A stretch of 64,000 nucleotides of DNA, from contig JAJQJQ010000044.1 in the NCBI GenBank assembly GCA_028622995.1, positions 62,001 to 126,000 of the forward strand, written 5' to 3'. Below the pieces are notes generated by a model. That model made no database searches and was not told where the DNA came from. It saw only the letters and a program-made list of their open reading frames with translations. The DNA is from Panagrolaimus kolymaensis (Eukaryota; Nematoda; Chromadorea; Rhabditida; Panagrolaimidae). Shown here piece by piece: positions 22,844 through 34,000 of the stretch; positions within the stretch are counted from its first letter, which is position 1, and every line of letters begins with the position of its first letter. The translations under genes and the position numbers were made by a program.

Positions 22844-23311
22844 ATGTGGTTGAAATTATTCCTGCTTTTTTCCATCCTTTCAATATCAAGCTGTCGTTAT
22901 GTCAATGATGATAATAATAAAAATGGTTTAAATTCAAACAACAATAATAATAATGAAATTATTTCTTCTCAACATCAAAATGGTCAAGTCATCGTCGATG
23001 CAAAAATGTTTGATGCTTCTGTTGCTCATCATGAAATTATGAATTCAATCAAAGCTGCTGATTCCATTGAAATCCAACATCAACAAGATCAACAACATGG
23101 TCGTGTCAAAAGATGGGATGATTATAAAAATAAGGATCCTATTACAAGAGTCGAAGAATGGACTATAAAGTTTATATTGCTTGCAATTGTTCTTCCGATT
23201 GTAATATGTTGCATTATGGTTTGCATTATTGCTGTTATCATTTATTTATGTATGAGAGCTGATAAACAACCTCCACCTCAACAACAACCTATTATCATTC
23301 AACGTTATTAA
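22844..23311 (+). CDS. Small secreted/type I membrane protein, unknown
   Basis: Single-exon frame of 155 residues starting at ATG 22844. That start is preferred over 22766 because it gives a clean signal peptide (MWLKLFLLFSILSISSC). A poly-Asn, Gln/His-rich extracellular part follows, with a furin-like RVKR site about residue 87. Next is a strong membrane segment (FILLAIVLPIVICCIMVCII) and a short tail CMRADKQPPPQQQPIIIQRY. The 3'UTR seems to hold an intron (GTTAGT after the stop to TTTTAG at about 23373). I do not recognise the family; small Pro/Gln-tailed membrane proteins of this kind are common in nematodes. Function unknown. Confidence 0.65.
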   Translation: MWLKLFLLFSILSISSCRYVNDDNNKNGLNSNNNNNNEIISSQHQNGQVIVDAKMFDASVAHHEIMNSIKAADSIEIQHQQDQQHGRVKRWDDYKNKDPITRVEEWTIKFILLAIVLPIVICCIMVCIIAVIIYLCMRADKQPPPQQQPIIIQRY

Positions 23312-24107
23312 ACATAAGGTTAGTTTCTTTTTTTTATTGATTCCTTTATGATGATTTTGTTGTTTTTTTTAGGATTATTCTTCATCCATGGATCAAGCTT
23401 CAAAAATGTATGAATGACTGATTTATAAATTTTATGATTATATATGAATGTATTTTTGTATTAACTAATGTGTCATCAATCAATAAATGTGTGTAATCAT
23501 TTATGATAATTAGTTGTAATGCAAGGAATAAAAGCAAAAAAATTTGTAAGCATATCAGTGATCGAGAATTTTCTTGGGTTGATGGCAAGATGAAACATGA
23601 TTCATCAATAGTGGTTATTAGTGACGCAAACCTCTAGGTAATTTAAATACTTTTCTTATATACTGTAAGAAGGGGAGTTTCTTTTTAAAGATGACTAAGA
23701 GAAGTTAGTCGTCACAAAGTGGAGGGAATTCGAATGGAATAAGGAGCAGTAGTTACTATTTTATGTGAGAATGTTTGCGGCGCACATTGATAACAGAAAC
23801 AACGACGCTCATAATATAGCAGCTGCATGAGTTTCAATTTGAATCATCGAGATTATGGCTTTTGTAACATAAACTTTGATGAATTTATTACTGTTAATTA
23901 ATTTACGAAATCTCTAAATGAAAATCTCGATGTGGGTGTGTATTTATTCCATACCTTTAAAAAACTCTTACACTATGGAATCAAATAATTTTTTTTTATT
24001 TAATAGAAACAAAATGAAAATGAATATTTAACGAACAAAAAAATGGATGACCTTTTCATCTTCCTTTACATGGCTGGCGGCAGTGGAGCTTGATGAATAT
24101 GTTCATT
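23312..24107. other. Intergenic region
   Basis: Contains the 3'UTR of the small membrane protein and gene-free DNA. A short hairpin GACTAA...TTAGTC lies near 23693. No coding sequence, tRNA or array seen. Confidence 0.4.
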
Positions 24108-24306
24108 CATACCTCGAGTTAGGGGGGTGGATGTTTTCAAAATTTTGGGGGGAGGGGTCAAAAAACAACGTATAAATTATACGTTGTTTTTTTTCGAAAA
24201 AAATTTTTTTTATCATTCTTACCAAATCGAAAAAAATTTTTACGTTAGTTTTTTTCTTCGAAAGGGAGGGAGGGGAGGGGGAATTCCCCCCGGTCCTCGA
24301 GGTATG
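24108..24306. mobile_element. hAT-like MITE with 8-bp target duplication
   Basis: The terminal inverted repeat CATACCTCGAG (24108) matches CTCGAGGTATG (ending 24306), and both ends continue into G-runs or C-runs. It is flanked by a perfect 8-bp direct repeat TGTTCATT (24100-24107 and 24307-24314). Eight-base duplications are typical of hAT insertions. The inside holds a second palindrome, ACAACGTATAAATTATACGT, and poly-A/T stretches but no coding capacity. The right-hand duplication overlaps the stop codon of the innexin gene on the minus strand. Confidence 0.75.
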
Positions 24307-24313
24307 TGTTCAT

Positions 24314-25809
24314 TCATCCTTTTTGGGAATCAGTTATAATTTCATGAAGTAAAGTTTTTTTGGACATTTCAGGTTCCAATGAAACATTTATTTTTTTGAT
24401 ATTGGATGTAAAATTTTCTTTTTGCTGTTTTTGTTCTTTTTCCCATTCTTCATAAAAAATTGCAATGCAATCCGAAGAAATAATATTGCCTGAATTTGCT
24501 GAAATCAATCGAAGAACTGTAATTCCATCTTTGATGATTTGATCTTTAATAAATTTGGGAACATCATCTTCATCAAAATTTTCGCATTTACTATATTTAA
24601 GTTGAGCGATGACAAATTCTTTAGAAAATTCGGGATTAAAAGATAACAAAAGCCAAGAAATTATATTTGCAAAATTCATAATTGTTAAAATTAAAAACCA
24701 AAACCATAAAATAATGTAAAGTTTTTCAATCACCATGTTAATCATCTTAAAAAATTAATAATAAGAGTTAGTTGATCTTAAAAAAAAGCTTTTTTGGGAC
24801 TTACTAAAACACATTGAACGGGATAGATCATTTGTTGACCGCTGGTGTCATCGCGACGCTCAAAATCACAAAAAGTTACCTAAAAGCCATAGATTAATAA
24901 CTTCGAAAAACAAACAAAAAAAAGAAGCAAACAACGACGAACCCTTGGAAAATTTCCACTCGCTTTCCAATCCCTCATTGAAATGAGATCTTTTAAAACT
25001 CCAAAACCCCAAAACTTGTAAGAAGTATTAAAAAATTGATTCATAAAATAAAGTTGGGCGAAACTATTAATGAAATTTGAAAGTTTGTAACATAAATAAG
25101 CCATGGTTAAATAATTGCAATGAAATTTGGTGGAAAAAATTCCCATGAAAGAATCGATTCGAATTTTTTGGAATTTCATTGCAGAAAGAAAATATTTAGC
25201 TGATTCACGAATTTCTTTTTCATTGGCTTCTGGTGTAGCCATGAATTTCTTGTGACGGTTTTCTCCATCACCAAAATTTTTAATGATCTCATGAAAATTG
25301 AGGCTGGAGAATGATGTAAATTTGTTACAAATTTTTTTGGGAATAAAGCTACATAGAAGTTGAAAAAATAAAAAGATTGGAACCTGAAAATCAAAGAGTT
25401 GGGTATAATAATTAATGAAGATAGATTTTAAGAGAAAAAAAACTAACCCATTGATAATAATGAATTTCAAAATCTTTTCGTTTTTCCACAGCTGGAAAGC
25501 GTTCATTCTCAAAACTCAAATAATAAGTATTTTTATTTGAACCTATAAAGCGTGATTAATGGTAAGAAAAAATAATAGAGTAATTAAACAAAAAAACTTA
25601 CAATGACTTTCAATATATTTTTCCCATTTCGATTTATATTCTGCACCTAACCAACATTGAAGAGGTTGACCAACATATTGTTTCATACCAATAATCACGA
25701 TAACAATAAGGAATAAATAACTGGTGTAAAAATAATTTATGCGATCAACGAAATCATCATCATATTTGGGTTTAATATTCTTTTGAATTTTATCGGAACC
25801 TCTAATCAT
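24314..25809 (-). CDS. Innexin (invertebrate gap-junction channel), five exons
   Basis: Four-pass gap-junction subunit linking neighbouring cells. Exons 25809-25602, 25542-25448, 25383-24943, 24879-24805 and 24745-24314 sum to 416 residues. Family marks: DDDFVDRINYFYTSYLF at the first helix; first extracellular loop QYVGQPLQCW...YIESHC with NTYYL; the diagnostic YYQWVP before helix 2; GNFPRVTFCDFERR and YPVQCVL with the two cysteines of the second loop; then IILWFWFLILTIMNFANIIS as helix 4; and the cytoplasmic block VLRLISANSGNIISSDCIAI. Length and cysteine pattern are normal. It is transcribed away from a second innexin 599 bp upstream. A MITE sits directly after its stop codon. Confidence 0.94.
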
Positions 25810-26407
25810 TTTGTTTTTTTTAGTTGCAGATGCAAATAAGCTTGGATCAAACTAACGAGAAAAAAATGGATGAACGAATGAATGAAAAATATTTGATGGA
25901 AAAAAATTAGTTAAAGAAAAAATACACAAAAATAAAGAAGCCAATAGTTACCGCATATTTAGGGCGAGGCTAGCACTTTAACCAAATAAGTATGTCATGA
26001 GGGAGCAATCAGATAACCCATAAATAGGTAAGTGAAGCTCAAAGCAAAAGGCAAAGCTCGAAAATGCTTTTGAGGGTAAATTTTTGCCGTACTTTTTTTT
26101 ATCTCTCTCTTTTTTTTTGTTGGTTATTTATCCCTCTTGCTTTTATTAATATTATTATTATTTGTTGCAATCTAATCTTTTTTGATATCTTCTTGATCGT
26201 TTGTTTTCATTAGAATTTTTTTAAAGGTTGAAATTTGCATCCATAAATATCGGCTATTACTTTTTTTGCGCTCCTATTAGATTTTCTTTTACTTCTCTTT
26301 TTTTATCTGTTAACTTTTTTCTTATATCTCTCGCTTAAAAAAAGTTTGTTATACCTTCGATTTTCTTATACAACAACGATATCCATTTTTTAGCCTTTCC
26401 TCAAATT
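25810..26407. promoter_or_regulatory. Shared upstream region of two divergent innexin genes
   Basis: A 598-bp interval between the start codons of two head-to-head innexins, so both promoters lie here. It contains pyrimidine-rich tracts (CTCTCTCTTTTTTT) and, just before the right-hand ATG, CATTTTTTAG, a candidate trans-splice acceptor 15 bp from the start. No specific factor site can be named. Confidence 0.5.
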
Positions 26408-28263
26408 ATGTCCCTCCAAGGATTTCTTAAAACAACTTTAAATTTTGATGAAGATCCTTTTGATAAACTCAACAATGTAATAACTTCATATATTTTGTTT
26501 TTCATTGGATTCTTTCTATTTGCATCGGAATATAATGGCAGTCCCATGAGATGTTGGGGTAAACCTGAATGGGTTTCATCATGGCATGAATATACTGAAG
26601 ATATATGCTTTATTGAAGGCACATATTATGTTGATATAAATGATAGACTTCCAAATAGCTATCATGATTTGATTACAAAATATAAGAAAGTCACTTTTTA
26701 TCAGGTAAATTAACTATTCAACATTAGAGAATTAATTGATAAATTTTTTAGTGGGTTCCATTTCTTTTTTGTTTGATGGGAATTCTTTTGCAATTACCCC
26801 GCTTCTTTTGGTCTTTTGTAAATTGGTCAACATGTAAGTAATTATTTCTGCTGATAACTTTTATTTTAATTTTTTTATTTTGTGGTTGTAGACATGTATC
26901 TCACAGAATTTTGCGAAACTGCAGTAAAAGTTTCCCATTTCAAAACTAATTCCAAAAGTCATTATATGAATATTTTAATTCGTCATTTTCAAGATGTTAT
27001 TGATCGAAAATGGAAATTAAAACCAACCCAGAAAAAAATGAAGGATGTTAAAGGCATTATTAAACGTTCTTATTGGTCAGTTTTTTTTCTTTCTTCCATA
27101 GACGAAAAACTTTTTTTTCTTCGAAATTTTTTTAAACATCCAACTATTTTCTAATTCATATTTTTTTAGTCTCTGGAATAATTATATTACTCCCCGTTCC
27201 TTATTTATATCCTATCTCATTGTTAAAATTTGGAATATTATTAATAATGTTACAATTGTAAGTTTGTTTTATCCCTAGCTTCCAAAAAAAAAGTAAATCT
27301 ATTCTATTCACGTTCATCATATTTTTTAGTTTTTCATTCTAACCATTCTCGTCGCAGATCAAACAGATGCTCCATTTGCATTTTTAATAATTAAAAATTT
27401 GATTTATGGAGTGAATTGGCGTGAAACGGGTTTATTTCCTCGAGTTACAATGTGTTCATTTCAAATTCGTGAAATGGGAGAAAGTACATTAACTAGCATA
27501 TCTCGAAAAACTGTTCAATGCACTCTCACCGCAAATATTTATATCGAAATGGCATTTATAATTATTTGGTGTTGGTTAATTATTTTATTTATTGTAAATA
27601 TTTATGGATTTTTGCAATGGATTTCTCGCTCCTTTAATCACAGAAATGATGCATTTTTGAAGGAACTCATTTTGAATGGAGTTAATTATGTTGATTTTGA
27701 AAAACATTACAACAACGAAAATGACAAAAATGATGATGAAAAAAATCCTCGGATTCCAAATGTAAGTAACTACTAACCTTTTTAAAAAACCAAACTTCAT
27801 AAAAGCTTTTTATTTTTCTATTTTCTAGAATGCAGATTTAGAAGAGCTCAAAAAAATTGAAAATGAAAATTATTTAAATTCTGCAAAAGAATCAGCCTCA
27901 AAATTCGGCGAAGAAACTCGTATCACCCAATTTCGTAAGCATCTTGGACCCGATGGAATGGACCCGATGGAATTTTAACCCTTTATATGATGTATTCCAA
28001 TGCTGGCTGTTATGTTGCTTCACAAATTGCAGCTATTTGTTTTTATGATTTTATTAAAGATCCTAAACACAACAACACAGCCGCCAAAAACTTTTATGGT
28101 GATTTTAAAATTGAAAAGTTAGTTAATTTATTTTATCCAAAAAAATGGATTTATAACAAAATATATTTATTTCAGTGACATTTTGGAAGGTAATTCAAAG
28201 GAAATTAATGGAATCAATGGAAAAGGCTTTAGTCTTCATCCTTATTCACCACTATCATGCTAA
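26408..28263 (+). CDS. Divergent innexin with a frame-breaking 14-bp duplication
   Basis: Second gap-junction gene. Exons 26408-26704, 26752-26833, 26892-27075, 27170-27257, 27330-27761, 27829-28117 and 28176-28263. Innexin marks are GSPMRCW, ICFIEGTYYV, FYQWVPFLF split over an intron, GLFPRVTMCSFQIREMG and TVQCTL. In exon 6 the 14 bases GGACCCGATGGAAT occur twice in tandem (27946-27959, 27960-27973). Read as is, the frame ends at TAA 27976-27978 after 410 residues. Removing one copy restores HLGPDGILTLYMMYSNAGCY and a full tail (NFYGDF...SPLSC, stop 28261-28263), matching the conserved innexin C-terminal block that the neighbour also has. This is either a genuine truncating mutation or an assembly error. 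The first loop lacks the usual Asp-rich N-terminus; it is a diverged paralogue. Confidence 0.88.
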
Positions 28264-29106
28264 TAGCCACCAGATTTTTTCCAAAACATTTATTTATTGT
28301 AGCTCAAAACTTTTGGATTTTATTTTTTTCTTCTCTTTTTTGACGACTTTTCATCATCTAAATTTTTGTTTATTCATTCCTATCTTTGTTGATACATTTC
28401 TTATTTTTACTTTTATTTCACCTTTATTTTATGCGAAAAATTTAGTAATAAAATAATAATAAAAAATTTGACTTAAATTATCAGCATTTTTTACATTTCA
28501 AGAGTTACAACAACAACCATGGTAAGAAAAAATTGACAAGAAAAAATTGACAAGAAAAAATTAGAGAAGAAAAAATATGAAGAATATGAGGCGTTAAAAA
28601 ATTGTGGAATCAAAAAATTGTATTAATGAATTTTAGCTAATTATCAAAAATATCCGATCATTGTTGTAACGAAAAATTAAAATTAGATAAAAAGAATTTG
28701 ATCCCACAAAATTAACTTTATACTTTTAAAATTATTGGTGCAGTCTATTATTTGCTGGGGTGATACATATTTTATAATTGGTAATAACGGCTAAATGGGA
28801 TGTTGGGTAAAATTTTTTCAGATCATTTCTTATATAGCAAAACTCCAGTTATAAAGTTTCATAAAATTTGTTTAGAAATAGTTTTACTTATTTCATGCTA
28901 AAGATTGAACAAGCCTATGTACACGCATCGTAAAAAACGAAGAAATGTTTTTTATAAAATATTCAAAAAGCAACTAAAAAACAGCAACTATGTGAACGAA
29001 TATTTTCTTATTCAAAGGACAAAAGAGAAAGAAGCAATCAATAAAGTAACAAAAAACTAAAAAGCTCTTGATATTAATTTTATTTTCATCGAACAATAGA
29101 GCTGTT
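28264..29106. other. Intergenic region
   Basis: AT-rich. Contains three near-repeats of AAGAAAAAATTGAC around 28525-28565. No gene recognised; a plus frame at 28175-28456 is the last innexin exon read in another frame. Confidence 0.4.
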
Positions 29107-29893
29107 TTAAATTATTTTAAAAAGCTTTTTTAAACACCTAATTTTCTTCTTCTTAACAATTGTGCTTTTAACAAATTCTGTTCTCCTCCTGGAAATTGCT
29201 ACAAGAATCATTGGGGCTATTTTTGCTTGAGAAATTATTTGAGATTCAAGTTCTTTAAAATCTTCTTCAATCGCACATCCAATTCGGAAATTTTCAAATA
29301 TTCGTGCATATTTAAGGTCATCACGCATGTTTTCTTGAAGTTCATTATAATTTAAATATCTCCAAAGGTTGATACCAGCGCCCATATGATTAAAATATCG
29401 GTCGGCTTGTTTTTGAGTGATTTCCGTGAAAACTTGCACATCTAATACCGGCGGGAGTCGTTGACATAAATCGCCTAATAAAATGACATTGATACCACCA
29501 AATGGCTTTTTATCACAACCTGTTATTTGTTGTAAACGAAGAAGACTGATGCGGGCTAATAAAGAACTTCCAACCATGCTCACTTCACCGATAATAAGAA
29601 GTTTATATTTTGCAAATAATAAATTTAGTTTTGAAGCGGTTGATTTGCTCATCGGCTTGTGATTGACACTTTCACGAGTAATTCCAAGAGTATGATAGAT
29701 AGTATTTCCACCAATAAGAATTGCAGCAAGAGCTGTAGGAGCTACTAAAATAATTGGCGGACTATCATGATTGGATCCAGCAACTTGATATTCATGAATA
29801 AGATTAGATGCTAAAGTATGAACTAATGTTGATTTCCCCGTTCCAGCAAGGCCACTAATATATTCAAGAATTTGATCTGATTGAGCTGTTTTT
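29107..29893 (-). pseudogene. PIF1-family helicase fragment, probably from a Helitron
   Basis: One open frame read from about 29893 to 29107 on the minus strand. It shows, in order, YISGLAGTGKSTLVHTLAS (Walker A), ILVAPTALAAILIGGNTIYH (motif Ia region), LLIIGEVSMVGSSLL (motif II, where IIDE is expected, so the catalytic Asp is Gly from codon GGT at 29589-29587), INVILLGDLCQRLPPV (motif III) and NELQENMR (motif IV region). The C-terminal helicase motifs are absent; the frame runs out in KKKKIRCLKKLFKII. There is no initiator Met before the Walker A. The fragment, the missing catalytic residue and the lack of a Rep domain point to a dead transposon copy; a degraded cellular PIF1 copy is the alternative. 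Confidence 0.82.
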
Positions 29894-30669
29894 TATTTTT
29901 TATTTTCTAATTTACCAAAGTGGGTTTTTAAAATTAGGCATGGGTTGCGCCAAATATTAACTAAAAAAATAAACAACAAAAATAAAATATTCAAAAAAAA
30001 GTGATAAAATGATAGTCATAATATATATTTGACCGCTTTTTTTTAGTTTGCTTTTAAAGTAAAAACAAAAGTTATTTTTGCCTTGAACGACGCAGCATAT
30101 TTTTCTTAACTGAATGTTAAACAAAACCAATAACAAAAAAGGCAGAGAAGGAAAGACGAAAATCAATAAAACGAAAAAAAAGACAACTGCAAAGCTAAGC
30201 AACGCTTTATTTTTCGTATGTAGCTTTTTTAAAAAACTTTTTTGAATATTTGAGCTCTAATTTTTTTTTCTTCTACTATTTTTTAGCAGCTGTTTAATCA
30301 ATAAAGTTTAATACTTAAAAAGTTTGATATTTTCAGAAGTAATTTTTTTTAGTTTCTTTCATTAATAAAAAAAATTGATGGGAAAATCCTTAGGCAAAGG
30401 AGTTGGCTTGAATTGTTTATTAGAAATACCATCAAAAAAGGAATTTACTACCATGACATATTCGACGAATGATATTTTAAAATCCATTTTTAATTCCATA
30501 AAAACTTCGAACCCACAAAATTTGTCGATTGCTCATTTTAATTTTTTCTGTCACGATAAATTTTTTATTATTTTTTTGCTAATAAAATTTACATAAATGG
30601 GAAAGTATTTTTTGACACAAAAGTTTTTGGAATTATTTTTTTTACAACATCATTCATCGATTCTATTTT
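29894..30669. other. Intergenic region, possibly more transposon debris
   Basis: AT-rich. A plus frame at 30375-30596 (containing GKGVGLNCLLEIPSKKEF) has no family I know and no splice context, so it is left uncalled. Confidence 0.35.
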
Positions 30670-30677
30670 GTTCAGAC

Positions 30678-30893
30678 TAGGGTTGTCGAATTTCCCGGGA
30701 AATGGGAAATGGGGGAAATTTCCCGGGAATTTTCCCGCTACAAACCTTCACAAAGTCTTACAAAGTTTAACAAAGTTATAGCAACTTTTGTAAGACTTTG
30801 TGAAACTTTGTATGGGTTTGTAGCGGGAAATTTCCCAGGAAAAATCGGGAAATTCCCGGTAAATTTCCGGGAAATCTTTTTTGACAACCCTAG
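30678..30893. mobile_element. hAT-like fold-back MITE with 8-bp target duplication
   Basis: Terminal inverted repeats TAGGGTTGTC and GACAACCCTA, with perfect 8-bp direct repeats GTTCAGAC at 30670-30677 and 30894-30901. The interior is a long imperfect palindrome: GGGAAATTTCCCGG blocks near both ends and ACAAAGTCTTACAAAGTT pairing with AACTTTGTAAGACTTTGT-like sequence in the middle. No coding capacity (minus and plus frames inside are by-products). Length 216 bp. The duplication size and TIR style place it with hAT non-autonomous elements. Confidence 0.85.
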
Positions 30894-31077
30894 TTCAGAC
30901 ATCCAATACCTCACAATCAATTTTCTTTTAAAACTTTTACTTTATTAATTAATTTAATAAATATATATTTTAAAAATTATTACATAATATTATAATTATT
31001 TATTTTTATTATGTCATACATAGTTGGCTTGCTTTATTGTACCATAAAAAAAGTTTCATCTTTTCATTTGTTTTTTT

Positions 31078-34000
31078 TTAACTCAAAAAACTTGGAGATA
31101 AAATAACTTCAGCCAAATATAATTTTGATTCAACCAAAGGTGACAAAGCATTTGGACTTAAAACCAACGCAAATAATGTTAGCGGAGAATAAAGAACTGG
31201 AGTTAAAACGAATGGGGATAAAATGACGGGAGTTCCAACCTAAAAATAACAAAGAGGCTTTAAAATTATGAAGAAAGGCGGTTCATGAAATTACTGTGGG
31301 TGAAAGGATGAATGGACTCAAAACCAATGGTGAAAGAATAAGCGGAGTGAAAACCTAGAAAGAAAATTATGATAGATAAGATTACGGCAGAGTTTGGATA
31401 AAATCACAAACCTGTGGAGAAAGGATAAATGGAGTCAAAACCAAAGGACTCAAAACAAATGGATTGAAAATGCCTAAAAAAAATTTTCTACTAATATAAT
31501 TTTTCATTTAATTTTTTTGAGGATTTTATAAAACCAAAAATTTGAAGTTGTTTACCTGGACAAAGAATAGCTGGATGTAAAACCAATGGACTAAAAAAAA
31601 AATTCAATACTTTTAATCACTCAAAAATAAATAAATAAAAACCTGAGAATGATTGGAACAAATAAGAATGGATTGAGAATAGCTGGGGATAAAAGACGTG
31701 GACTCAAAATTAATGGCAAGAAAAGCCATGGACCTAAAATAATTGGACCCAATACTGCTGGACTTCCTACAACTGGAGTGAATAAAATTGGACTCAAAAT
31801 CTAAAAAAAAGAAACAATTAATTATTAATTTATAAGTTAAGTTTTGGAATATTTTTGTTGCGAGACTTGACGAAATTATTAAAAATTAATTTTAAAAACA
31901 GCGAAAATTTTATAATAAATATTTAAATTTTTGTTTGGAACCTTTTTTGAGCTTCGAATTTTCCACAAAAAAGAGGGTTATAAATTTTTTTTTTTCACTG
32001 TCAGATTTCTTGTAATAATTTTTAGCCTTCGTTAAACAACAACTTACAATAGGTTGTGAAGCAACTTCAGGTGCAAATAAAACTTGGGCTCCAACAAAAG
32101 GTGAAAGTAAAATGGTTCTCTTTGTTCGAATAACTCTTTTTTCAGCCATTGCATTAATATCTTTTTCTATTTGAGCATGAATTTGTTCGGGGGTTAATTT
32201 TAAAAACATTTTTAATTTTTCTGCATCAGCATGTGGACTTCCTGGACCATAAAGAATTAGCAATTGTTCTTTACTCATAATGGCATAACCAGTTTCATTC
32301 ATTTCTGTTGTTTGTTCTTTTGTGTAAGATTTAATTAAAGTTTCTGAAACTTCAATTCTTTTTGCTTCTGATTCTCCAAGAGTTTCAATGGCTTTTTCTT
32401 TCGTGAGATATAAAGGTTCCCCATCAGCATTTCGCATTCGTTGTTCATAACTTCGTTTTGAACGAATTTGAAATTCCTCCGTAATTAAAGCATCTTCAGC
32501 TTGTTTGAGAGATTCTTGAACTCCAGAAGCTTCAAAAATAAGATCCAACCATTGTTGTTGATCAGCAGTTGTGAAACCTTTAACCAAATTGGGCAAACTT
32601 AAATCTCGTTCAAGGCCTTTTCCATCGCCATGTAAACTTAATAAAGTCGGGGAAAGGACATCGATCTAAAAATTTAGCTTAATTTGGTATAGTAAAAAAA
32701 CTCTTAAAGACGCAATTATTTCTTGGAGTCTTAGCGTGAAAATTTAAAAAATTGATATTTATTTGTAAATTTTTTACTTACTGGATCATCTTCATCAGTT
32801 CCATCTCCCTCCGGTTCTCCATCTTCATTCGTTATACTAAACAATCTTGGAGATAAAACCTTTAAATTTTTTTCATCAAAATTGCTTGTATTTTTTCCTG
32901 TTGCAGCAAAAACAAGTTTAATTCCATCCCTCATAAGTCTCAAAATTTTTCGATGTGGTGAACCTTTAGTTAATTTTTGCTTTTCTGATTGCATCATACT
33001 TTTATCATTTAACATTTTATCCATGAATTGATCAATATCCTAAAAAATTAAATTTGTATTTTTGAAAAATTTTGAGAATAGTATTAGAAAGAGACATACT
33101 CGAGGTGGCAAACCTCTGCCTTCCAAAGCTTTGAAAGCCATTTCTTCAAGTGGACTTTGTTCCATCATTCTCATACGCTTTCTCATTTCTTTTTTCTTTA
33201 TTCCTGTTTCTTTAGCTTTTCCAACTAAATTTTGCCATCTGAAAACAAAAAAATAGGTATTCAAATTTTCAATTAAAATTTTTTTTCAAACAAAGGATTC
33301 GGGACCGTTTTCTTCTAAAAATGCCGGAGCTCTAGCGAAGGCAATTCGAGAAAAAAGTTTATGTTTATCTAATTTTATATTTATTGGAACTTCTAAATTA
33401 AGAAAAAGATGGTAAAGCTTCAAATAAAAAAAAATTTCGTAGTGAGCGAAGAGGTTATAAAATATTTTCGACCCTCCTAAACCCTCCATTTTCATGTTTT
33501 ATAAAGCATAAACAAAATCTATTAAAAAAACTTACGGAACTCTCGAAGTTTTATTCTTTTTATGTAAAACATCTTCCATAATAAATTTAGCAAATAATCC
33601 AATGGGAGTTAATTTTTGTTGACCGCCGCTTATGCTATAAAGCGATGAAGAGGTTTTGGGAGAGTATCGCTTTCGCCTTCTTTGTTGATGATGGTCGTCG
33701 TTGTCCACCATAAAAGATCCAACTTTTTTCTTATAAAATTCTTCTTTACTTTTACTTTTCCTATTCATAAATTCTCTTGAAGCTGATGATCGAAGGGGAT
33801 AATACGATTGATGACGCTTACGATAATCCAAAACATTGGCGGTGAAAAAATGTTTTCGATATGGTTTTTTACCAATTTTTTGAGTCATCGTCGTTGAATA
33901 TTTTGCCATTCGTAAACTTTTTGAATTTCTAGCAGCAGCAAATTTTTCAAATCGATGATTAAATAATTTTGTTGGTCGATGAATTTCAGCGGAATTTATT

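Noticed and set aside
30738..30948. Frames on both strands containing FPGKFP and KVSQSLTK
   Set aside because: They are the two arms of the fold-back hAT-like MITE.
33286..33495. 69-codon minus frame inside intron 2 of the MLT-10-like gene
   Set aside because: Lacks acceptor/donor in a usable phase and has no counterpart in the truncated paralogue.
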